Assembly: GCF_021869535.1 (NCBI RefSeq)
Contig: NW_026262734.1
Location: 106,179,088 to 106,243,087, forward strand
Length of the DNA: 64,000 nt
Reading direction: 5' to 3'
Source of the DNA: Mytilus californianus
Lineage: Eukaryota > Mollusca > Bivalvia > Mytilida > Mytilidae
Position 1 is the first letter of the stretch, and every line of letters starts with the position of its first letter. The notes under the pieces are model-generated. The model worked only from the letters and a program-made list of their open reading frames with translations, ran no database searches and had not been told where the DNA came from. This document shows, in pieces, positions 47,701 to 59,700 of this stretch. A program made the translations under genes and the position numbers.

Positions 47701-50700
47701 AATTATAGGCTCCTGACTTGGTAGTCAGATATTAAAAAAATTTCAGAATATCAAGAAAGGGATATGAAGTGTGGGTGTATATTGATTTTAGATAGTTGTC
47801 TTAGGATATTCTGTAAAAAAAAAATATACCAAGGAATAATACTGACATATTGATAATTGTTATATATGAGGTCTTCAAGGTATTTTTGGAATGAACCTTT
47901 AAAAGCCATTATGGCATATTTTTTTTTGCCAAACTAGGTCATTTGAGAATAAAGTATTTGTGATACAGGGTGATAACTTGGGAGTTCTTCATGATTTAAA
48001 AAAAATTTAAATTTGGAATGGACACTTTTACTGAACCCTAAGGAATATTGGAACAATTTTTGTCTTCAATTTATGAGCTCAAATCATAAACCTTGCAGAA
48101 CAACGGGTTACCAGAAAATTACTTAAGAGGAATTCCTTCAAATACAATCAGTCATCGCCAGATAATAAGAAAAAAACTTTGATAAGGAGATAAAGATGAT
48201 GTATGATATTTACAAAAAACAGTTATATCAGATTCAATAAGAAAACAAGCTGTAACTATGTTGAAGAAATAATGTCATATTTTCTGTTTATCATCTTGAC
48301 CAATGTTTAAAGATCAATTGATGGATTTTGTCTCACCTGTGACGAAAATCGCGGAAAGCAAGACATGGGATTGTTTTTCCAGCCATGGTAATGGCTGTGG
48401 TGACGACAGCGTCAACAATTTGTTAAGTTTTCTGCTCAAGTTAGTTTGATAGGAACTACTTGTGAAAGATCATTGATATTTAAGATGAAGTTGCATTACC
48501 ATCAGTACATATCATTTTGACAACTAGGTCATGGTCCAGTGACTTTGAATTAACTAGCAATTTTCAATATTACGTTTTCTGCTTAAGTTAGTTTGATAGG
48601 ATCTGCTTGTGATAGATCAATGATATTCTGTATGAAGTCACATTACTATCTGTACATAGCAGTTTTAGACTATTTTGAGGCCCTGCCCCCTCAGTCATGG
48701 TCTAGTGACTTTGAATTAATTAGCAATTTTCAATATTAAGTTTTCTGCTTAAGTTTGTTTGATAAGAACTGCTTGTAATAGATTATTGATATTTTGTATA
48801 AAGATACTATCAGTACATATCAGTTGGACGACTATTTTGAGGCCCTGCCCACTAGATAAATGCCCAGCGAGTGAATTAATAAACCATGTTGCTGTCCATC
48901 AGATTGTCTTTTTCTTAATTTTATGCTGACAGGCGAGACATATCTCTGTGTCAACAGTTTGTTTTTTATTGTTATAAATGTACATTATTTTACTAACTGC
49001 TTGAATAAAGTTATTGATAGAATATATATACTTTTCAGCAAAACAGCAGTAGACCTTCTAGAAAAATGTAAAAAGTACAGTTCTGGCCAAAAAGCAACGT
49101 CAGTATGATAGTGATTTTCTAGAACATTTTAGTTATTATTTGTATCTTCACAAATCAGTCCAGAGTTAAATCAAGTATTTGAAATATTAGATTCGATCAA
49201 ATGCTGTTTTATTCATTATGTATAAAAGAATTAAAAACTTCATTCGGCTAGGTTCTAATAAAAAGTTATTTTCTACTGAATGCTGTTACAATATGGTAGT
49301 TCATTCAATATATGTTCTTTATTTTCATGTTAAACGGTAAGAGATATATAGCTGTGTCAATAGTTCAATTTTACCCAAACTAAATTTGATCTTAAATGCA
49401 CTTCAAATTTAATGCAACACAAATCCATTTTTACTTTTTAGTAAACAGAATTGGACAATTTGATCTTGAATTCACTGAAGGTCAAAGACTTCACAAACCC
49501 ATTTTATTTTCTAGTAAACAGAATGAGACAAGTTATCAGTTGTACCTAGGACTGTTGGGAAATCACCTAAGACGATTAGTAGAAACACATTCCATGCAGG
49601 AGTGGAAACAGATGAAGGGGAGGTAACCTCTTATTTAATGCTTTTCCACATCACTATTCTTTGAGGGGGTAGGAGGGAGTGTCATCCCAAATTCCTAGGA
49701 AAATAAATGCCAAATCCTGAATAATGTGTCCTATCTTGCATCACAATTTAATTAAATTCTGAATTCTGAATTCCTGACGATTAAACTTTCTATTCTTGAA
49801 TTGCCATGAATTAAACTGCTCAATCCCAAATTCCTCAAAAAGGTCCTTTGGCCCTCTTCTTTGTAACAACAGTTGTAGTATAGTTTAGTCAGATAATACC
49901 TGAGGTCCTGAAGTGCATGTTTTTTTTTTTTACCATAAATCAAAACATATTATTCCAATATAATAATCTGAATAACAGGATGCTTTTTTATTTACTTATA
50001 GAGTATGCGTTTGATTAAGATTATAACTTCATATATTTAACATTGGCTGCATTATTGAATTTTTAGCTCACCGGGGCCCAAAGGGCCCCATGTGAGCTTA
50101 TGCCATCACTTGGCGTCTGTCCTTGTCCGTCGTCTGTCGTCTCTGTTGTTGTCTGTCGTCATCTGTCATCGTAAACTATTTCAAAAATCTTCTCCTCTGA
50201 AACTACTGGGCCAATTACCTTCAAAATTTAAATAAATGTTCATTAGGGTATCTTGTTTATAAATTGTATCCGAAGTTTGTATCCATAGACAAACATGGCC
50301 ACCATGGCTAAAAATAGAACATAAGGGTCAAATGCAGTTTTTGGCTTATATCTCAAAAACTAAATCTTTTAGAGCAAATGTGACATGGAGTAAAATTGTT
50401 TAATTGGTCAAGATCTATCGGCCTTGAAATTATCAGACGAATCGAACAACCCATTGTTGGGTTGCTGCCACCGAATTGGTAGTTTTAACAAAATTTTGCA
50501 GTTTTTTGTTATTATTTTGAATATTATTATAGATATATATCAACTGTAAGCAGCAGTAATGTTCAGCAAAATAAGATCTACAAAAAAGTTAATATGACCA
50601 AAATTGTCAATTGACCCCTTAAGGAGTTATTGCCCTTTAAAGACAATGTTACACAATTTGTTCATCAAGTTTGCTAACATTTAAAAATCTTCTCCTCTGA

Positions 50701-53700
50701 AATACAGGTGAGCGATTCAGGCTCTTGAGAGCCTCTTGTTTTCTTTCCTTTGCAAACAGTCTTGAGTGATGATGTTAAGGTGATTTTCGAGTAATTTTCC
50801 CACAAAAACTCCTGGTGTACAGTTAAAAAAACAAAAAGACAAGTACAATTGAAAGAATAGGTCCTACTATGATATGAAAGCAGTTACTGCAAACGAAAAA
50901 AAAAACAAAACAATTTACTTCGTTGTTGTGTCTGAAGTGCTTTTTTTACATTTACCTTCATCAGGAATGCTGAATGCCAAAAATTTGAGAGGCGGGGATA
51001 TAAAAATATTTATGGACATATTCTTATGACTAGTGTTTGGGTTTTTCAATTAAGTATATTTTATTATTGTGATTGTATATAATAGTAATTCCTAATGTTT
51101 CTATATAGAATATATTCCAAATTTCACCAGAGAAGAATACAAGAATTAACAGAGACAGGACTAAACAATTTCACCACTTTATTTCTTTGTTTAGCTCTAA
51201 CAGCTGATGTAGAGGATGTTGTAAGTTTAACATTATTTTATCGTTTAGTTTAAACCAATTTTATTTGCTAAATCTAAGCAAAATAGATGAGACACAAGTA
51301 AATCATACTTATGAAGTCTTCTCCATATTACAATATAGGTAGATAGACAATAATGATATTATGAGCATGCTTGTAAAACAAACAGATTCATTAGATATTA
51401 TAAGAACTATAAATAAAAAAGAAGAAAATAAAAAGAAGCAAATCATATTTTTCTGTGATGTTGACTAATGTTTTTGATGGAGATGATCGTCCGTGCCAGT
51501 ATCAATAACGCTTTATGAAGGTACTAGAAATCTGTTTGACCTTTTAATAAAATCTTGAACATGTTTGAAAATTAGGAGATTTTGTTCATTGGAAAATTCG
51601 AAGTCTTTGCAAGTTAACAGTTTAGTACCTAAAACAAAGTTTTCGGTAAGTCAATTAAGATTATTGAGTAAAATTTCTCTACATGTAGCTATTTTGGGCA
51701 AACGAAAAAAAAAAATGATGAACATCCTCAATATCAGACCCACACTGACAGGAAGGATCCAGTATAATGTTAATTTTGAAAAGGTCATAGTTTAGAAATG
51801 AAGTGGAACATTGCAATTGAGTTAAAATAATATTCAGTTTCCTCATAATTTTATTCTTCTATTATGCTTTAAGGTTGTAGCATGTTTTTTAAGCTCCTCT
51901 ATGGTAGGGGTCATCAATGTTCTCATTCACACACAAATATTCGATACACACAATTGTATTTATATTGGAACACTATGAAGTAACGTTCTGATTGATGAAA
52001 CCCCCTAAGTATCCCAGGTATCATTACATTTATTCATTGTGTCCACTTTATTCACAGGTAAATTTACAAGCAGGTAAAATTTAAATTGTCATGCTGCCTG
52101 GGATTTTTGGGTTAGGTGGAGTGGCTTAAAGATAGTTTTTTTTATCAACCCCCTTTATTGTTAATAGGATATTTAGGAAGCCTGATTTGTTTCAAATTGT
52201 TTGCAGGTATATCTTATACAGTCAAGGGTCTAACTTAAATAAGTTATTAGAGAAAAATAACATACATTTGTTATTGAGGGCTAAAAATCTAAAATCTGTG
52301 ATAACATATGTATGTTACATGTTTCAAAGGGGCATTATACATCCTTTATTTTGTTAAATTATGTACTAGTTCTATTGATATTATAATTGTCTTTATGTAT
52401 ATTAAACTTTAGAAAGACATAACAGCCCATAGTTTGCCAATCATGCATAACACACCCATGTTATTACAGAAAAAATATGCCTGTAATAACTAAAGGGTGT
52501 TATTACAGCTTCTCTACATCTCTTCAAAGCCTTTTCTCCTACATATATCACAAAGTATTTTAATTTATTGTAATAAATAATGATAAGAGCATGTAATGAG
52601 GTTCTGCGCAAGCTTCCTTGTCATTCCCAAGTGTCTCATGTAAAAAGTTAAATGCCTGTAATAACTAAGCTTTGTTATTACAGCTAAGTTATCACTTAAA
52701 AGCCTTGTCTCATTGATTTACCATGGTTGATCAAAAATGTATTAATTGAATTGGAAAATTAGTTTTCAAGGTTACGTATTAAGTTACTGCGCAAGTTTCA
52801 AGAATTCCCAAGTGCCCACTGAAAATAAAAATTATTATGGTACATTTAACTGATAACAAACATATGTTACTACAGATTAAGAGAAAGTATCTGTAATAAC
52901 ACATGTATGTTATTTTTCTCTAATAACGTATTCAAGTTACACCCTTGACTGTAATATGAAGAGATATCATGGTTTCAAAACACGAAAAGTTTATGTCAAT
53001 ATTAAACTCGGATTACTAATTCATTGATTGTTATGGATACCAGATTTTTTTTGTATTTCACTCTTACAAATATTTCTGTCTATATTATTTATTAATAATG
53101 TATAAAAAGGATCAGTGTTACATAACTACCAAAACTACTAGACAATACAACAGACCACACTAACCACCTCCTCTGAAAACAGACTTACCAACAAAAACAA
53201 ATAATGAACAACACATTTTGCAGATAGCTTGGTACAGGCACAAATATGGTAGGGTAATCTAGTTTTATATTCTAACAAACCTCCCTTTTGCCTATCTAGA
53301 TCATATATGATAAAAGTAAAAACCACTTCTTTAGATGATGTTGATATTCATAAATTGTAAATCAAAATATTTTAGTTATGATTTAACATTAAATGAACAA
53401 CCAACTGATTAAACACAATTTGAAAAAAAGAAAAAAATGGTTTGATTATACCAAACTAAAGATAGTTGTAATGAAAAAATATAGTATAGCAAGTTTAGGA
53501 AAAATTTTAAAGTATCTAATGTACATTCATTATTAATTTTTGAATACCAAATTTTGTGAGTATAGGAGGGACCAGGAATTTAGGAACTCATTACAAATTT
53601 TCTATAGCATTGTTTGCAGACTTTGGCAAAACCATGTAATCATATATCCATGAAAATGCAAGTTAATGCAAGTTTTCTATAATCTTCCAAAATTGGTACA

Positions 53701-56700
53701 CAAGAAAATAAATGAATCCTCAATATAACTAAGTATATCCATAGATGTCTCTTTCTGTTACAGAGTACAAAGCTAAGTGGATTCTATGATATGATAGAAG
53801 TAAATCGTCAAAATGTAGGAAAGTTAACAATGACTTGGAAAGGCATGTTTGCATTAATGTTACTATATTTAGAAAGAAACATGGATGTCAAATTCATTGC
53901 AACTAAAATTGCAACCTCCTTCAGCAATATTTGTTTGTAAGTATAGATTTATCAAGTTTTACTCTTTTTCATTATTTAATTGAACTTACATTCATGAACC
54001 CTATGAGCTAAACAGTTTGAAATCATTTATATATATGTTGTCAGAGTTCAAGTTGTATTTTCCACAAATTTTAATTTGTACAGACCATTTTATATAAGTT
54101 ATCATTGTTTTGACACCCTGGTCTACTGTAAATTCAGAAATTATTGCGTGCATTTATTATTGCGATTTTGTCAATTTAGACCAAAATGCGATTATTAATT
54201 TTGCGATACTTAGAAAAATCCACCTTCATTCATATAAAAAAAAATCCAAAATGCGAGTTTAAATTATTGCGATTACAACCCTGTCGCATTTTTCGTAATA
54301 ATAAAAACCTCGCAATAATTTCCCAATTTACAGTATATCCAGGTGATAAGCTAAATCTAGAGTCTGCTTTCATAATGCACTCATGTTACGGTGTTTGGGA
54401 AATACAGATAACTTGGAAAGGAGGGAGGTATACATCTCTCCGTCACTCTGTCACATGAAATTTTTGTGAAGGTTTTCTCAGGAACTACTATCAGAGCTTC
54501 TTGAAATTGATGTCAAGCTTTATGTTAGATGCTTGAATCAGACCCTGAATTTAGACTTGGTATATTTTAACTAACTTTTATTTCTTACCAATTATTTAAA
54601 TTACATGAAAATTATTTAAAAAAAAGTAATTCTTGTATTTTTCAGAGAATTTGAAGTATTTCAATCAGATCCAGGTTTAAGAGAAAATCTATGGAATTTG
54701 ATCAAAGTTTATATTTTTCAGAGAATTTGAAGTATTTGAATCAGATCCAGGTTTTAGACACAGTCTATGGAAGTTGATCAAAGTTTATATTTTTCAGAGA
54801 ATTTGAAGTATTTGAATCAGATTCAGGTTTTAGACACAGTCTATGGAAGTTGATCAAAGTTTATATTTTTCAGAGAATTTGAAGTATTTGAATCAGATCT
54901 AGTTTTTAGACACAGTCTATGGAAGTTGATCAAAGTTTATATTTTTCAGAGAATTTGAAGTATTTGAATCAGATCCAGGGTTTAGACACAGTCTATGGAA
55001 GTTGATCCATGTTTATATTTTTCAGAGAATTTGAAGTATTTGAATCAGATCCAGGTTTTAGACACAGTCTTGGAAGTTGATCAAAGTTTATATTTTTCAG
55101 AGAATTTGAAGTATTTGAATCAGATCCAGGTTTTAGACACAGTTTATGGAAGTTGATCAAAGTTTATATTTTTCAGGGAATTTGAAGTATTTGAATCAGA
55201 TCCAGGTTTTAGACACAGTTTATGGAAGTTGATTAATGTCTATTTAGATGGAACACAAGAAGTATTTGATTCTTCCAAAGATGTCGGTTTATCTCAGTAT
55301 TTGTTGATAGGTAATTTATGTTTATAACAGACGAAAAAAATGGTTAATATCAATTTCTGATAGTAAAGCTGGTGGCTACTAACTGTTTCCATGCAGCAAC
55401 TATGAGTTCTTTTCAAATTTTGTTATGATATTAAACACATGGGTGGTTTTTGTGGTAACTTGTTCATTTCAAGTGCCGACCTTGAACAGGTCAAACAAAA
55501 ATTGGTTATTTGCTGCTTCTCCACCAAGAGAAGTTTAGTCAACTTGGAAACAGAATAACGTGTTGGGGTAGGGTGACTGTGAACTAGCCTGTGACAAATC
55601 AGGTGTTAAACACCACCAATCCATCATCATTATTGATATGTTGTTTCTCATGAGATCAAGATCAATTTTGATGCTTTTCACTTTTGTCGCTTGGGAGATA
55701 TTGGCCTTCATCAATCGAAAAAATTGAAAAATGATGTTTTATGTTAAGTCATTCCCATGCAATACCTTGAGAATATTTCAACATCTTTTGAAAAAAAAAT
55801 TATGTTGTTTCTGATGAGAAAATTGAGTGGAAGTTTGATGTTGACAATTTGTACTTGTTGTCGAGCCTGCGACTTTTGTCGCAGAAAGCTCGACATAGGG
55901 ATAGTGATCCGGCGGTGGCGGCGGCGGCGGCGTTAGCTAACTTCTTAAAAGCTTTATATTTTAGAAGGTGGAAGGTCTGGATGCTTCATACTTTGTATAT
56001 GGATGCCTCATGTTACGAAGTTTCCGTCAGTCACATGTTCAATGTCCTTGACCTTATTTTCATGGTTCAGTGACTACTTGAAAAAAAAGTTAAGAATTTT
56101 TGTAATGTTAAATTCTCTCTTATTATAAGTAATAGGATAATTATATTTGGTATGTGCGTACCTTGCAAGGTCCTCATGACGGTCAGACAGTTTTAACTTG
56201 ACCTTGACCTCATTTCATGGATCAATGAACAAGGTTAAGTTTTGGTGGTCAAGTCCATATCTCAGATACTATAAGCAATACGTCTAGTATATTCGGTGTA
56301 TGGAAGGACTGTAAGGTGTACATGTCCAACTGGCAGGTGTCATCTGACCTTGACCTCATTTTCATGGTTCAGTGGTTATAGTTAAGTTTTTGTGTTTTGG
56401 TCTGTTTTTCTTATACTGTATGCAATAGGTCTACTATATTTGGTGTATGGAATGATTGTAAGGTGTACATGTCTAGCTGGCAGGTGTCGTCTGACCTTGA
56501 CCTCGTTTTCTTAGTTCAGTGGTCAAAGTTAAGTTTTTGAGTTTTGGTCTTTTTTTCTAATACTATATGCAACAGTTCAACTATATTTGGTGTATGGAAA
56601 TATTTTATGATCTATTTGTCAGTCACGCAGGTTTTTTTTTACCTTGACCTCATTTTCAAGGTTCATTGCTCAGTGTTAAGTTTTTGTGTTTTGGTCTGTT

Positions 56701-59700
56701 TTTCTTAAACTATAAGCAATAGGTCAACTATATTTGTTGTATGGAAGAATTGTTAGCTGTACATGCCTGCCTAGCATGGTTCATCTGACCTTGACCTCAT
56801 TTTCATGGTTCATTGGTCAATGTTTAGTTTACTTGGTTAATGTTAAGTTTATGTGACAGTTGTAATAAAGATTTATATTTAGGACTATCAACATAATATC
56901 AATGATTAGTAAAGAAGGCAAGACATTTCAGCGTGTGCACTCTTGTTGTTCTGGAGTTATGGTCATTGATTTATTTATCAAAGGCACTACTAAATGTTGT
57001 AAGAGCCTTTACTTAAATTGCTGATAAGGGTTTGAAATATACTCCTTATACCTGCATGTAAGGTATTGTAATAGCAAATTTCTAGGAAGACGGCCAGGAT
57101 TAAGTACAAAAGTAGCAACATTATTTTGGCTCTTAGTTGGAAAACTTTTGAAACAACATCTAATAAATTGATGGCATAGTATCAATAAAATTTTACTTTG
57201 TCTATTATTGTTATATCTGGCATGTACTCTGTTATGGTTCTTTATAGACATTAATTAAACCTTAAATTCATTAACACTTAAAAATGATCAGAAATGTTAA
57301 CTTACCTGGATGCTCGAAGCTTTAGGTTAATAACTTTTTAGATTGAGTTTCTGCTGTAAACTAAAACTTCAAGATCTTTTAAAACCACCATCAGTATATG
57401 ATATCATAACTCTATTTTTTTTAATCGCTGACAATTGCTAATTAGATATACATTGGAAGGTAATGTTATTACTGTTATACTATTTCAGGAGAAGGCTATT
57501 CTAAGTTGTTAAAGACATGTAGGAATAATGAGGTACCAACAGTTATATCAGGACTACAAGATGTTATTAGTAAAGTCAGGTACTATCACATATATAATGA
57601 AACCAAATTAGTTAAATTGTAATTTATTGCTAGGATCAGTGATGAGTATATTGTATAAACAGTAATTTTTGTCTTTTTTTTTTATATAAGAAATTAATGG
57701 AGTATGAAAAACACATTCATAAATATGGTATGATTGCTTAGGAGACAAGTATCCAACAGAGTTCAAATGACATAGATTTAAGCAATTATAGGCCACCCTT
57801 TGGCCTTCAACAATAAGCAAAACCCATACCATATAGTCAGCTATAAAAGGCCCTGACATGAAACATTTGAAGCAATAAATGAGAAAAGTATTAAATATTC
57901 TTCCTCTGTTTATTTTGTAGGCTGACAAGTTTATCTGACAAGAGAGATGTGTTTGGTATTACAAGTGGTAATTTCCAACAAGCTGAAGGTATTGTATGTT
58001 CATTTACTCTTTCACAATTCAAAAAACTTGTGGACATTTCAGTATAGGCATGGATTTGTTATTTAATGTGGAATATGATTTTCCTGGTGAACTCTTGTGT
58101 TAAGAAAATCTTTACTTGTGGAACCATTAGTAATTTATATATATATTACTTCATTGCACTTTTACAAATAAAATTCTACTTTGTGTCCTACTTTTCAACA
58201 AAAAATTACTTTGTGTACCACTTATAATCAAAATTTTACTCCTGTCCCACTTATTGACCGAATCATACTCATACCTGTCAACCTCTGAAACTGAAAATGC
58301 AGGTCATGACCTGCATTGAAGAAGAAAATATCAGGTCATAACGCGTACGAACTTTTTCGGTCCAATTTTAGTATTGAGAGTTTTTTTATATACGATAACA
58401 TATACATGTACCACTGAGTTGCCTGAAAATAATCGCTTTTGTATTTGTTATATATATAAATATTTATCATTAATTAAATATCTTTCTAAAGCAATGCCCT
58501 TTTATTGTTTTATTAGGGCCCAGCCGAATGGCGGGTCGCCCTATAGTGATCAGTCTGTCCGTAACAAATTGTGTCCACTCTATATCTAGAGAACCGTTAT
58601 GATTTCATACTTTATACTTGACATGTATATTAACCAACACCAGAGGGTGTGTCATAATGTGTGTACAACTTCCTAGGTCAAGGTCAAAAACTTTGGTTTC
58701 AGTTGACAACCCCATGTCCTATGGTAAAGATCGTGTCCGCTCTACATCTTGAGAACCTTTATGATTTCAAAGTTTATACTTGACATGTATATTAACCAAC
58801 ACCAGAGGGTGTGTCATAATGTATGTACAACTTCCTAGGTCAAGGTCAAAAACTTTGGTTTCAGATGACAACCCTATGTCCCATGGTAAAGATACAAATT
58901 TTTTACCACACGTTATTCACAGTGGGGCCCACAGAGATGGCTCCCATCTCAATGATGTCTAGTTCACACTAGTTTACTTCTTCTTATTAATGAATGTCAT
59001 AAACCCCATCTGTACATGTAATTATAAATCAATATTATAGCTTATGTGCTCCTATACACAGGAGGAAGATAAATAGAAAGAAGTTAGTGTGTTTCCTTTC
59101 AGTGTAATATCTAGAGCATATGGATTTGATTAAAAGCTTTTACATTTAAGTGATAACAAAATTATTCTCTCCACCAGAAATGTATTAAAAGGTTCAAATT
59201 GTTTTAAAATGATTTTTACAGGATATTTGATATTTGCAAACGGCAAATCTTTTAAGCAAGACATAAAATTGTATTTCAAGCTTGACTGGCTTCAACTTTC
59301 TGTGGTACAATTAACAAACAATCCTCGAATTGTTACTTTTCAATCAAATGTAATGTTTTGATAGCTGCCATTGGCATGGTAAATAAGCAAATTCTAATTT
59401 CAATTGTTTACCTTTTCAAAGGAAAAATGCCGAGAAAATCGGAAGTATATTTGACTTCTTAATACCAGAAACAATCCCGGTCTGAAATACGGGTGAAAAC
59501 GGGTCATTTTCTGAAATCCCGGGTTGTTGTAGCCACTGGGCGGGTGTTTTAAAAAAACCCGGGTAAGGGGTGAATTCTAGGGTGTGAACCAGAGGATACG
59601 GGTCAGTTGACAGGTATGTCATACTGTGTGTCACACTTATTAAAAAACGTTTTTGTGTATTTCAATTTCTAAAAAAATATATTTTTGGATATCCCACTTG

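Noticed and set aside
36560-55250. Common cause for the two 76-bp arrays because they share the period
   Set aside because: The donor-array spacing varies (74-82) and the sequences are unrelated; equal length may be coincidence.
55909-55935. GGC-rich run that could encode polyalanine
   Set aside because: It lies at the left end of a tandem-repeat element in an intron; no splice signals or homologous protein support coding.
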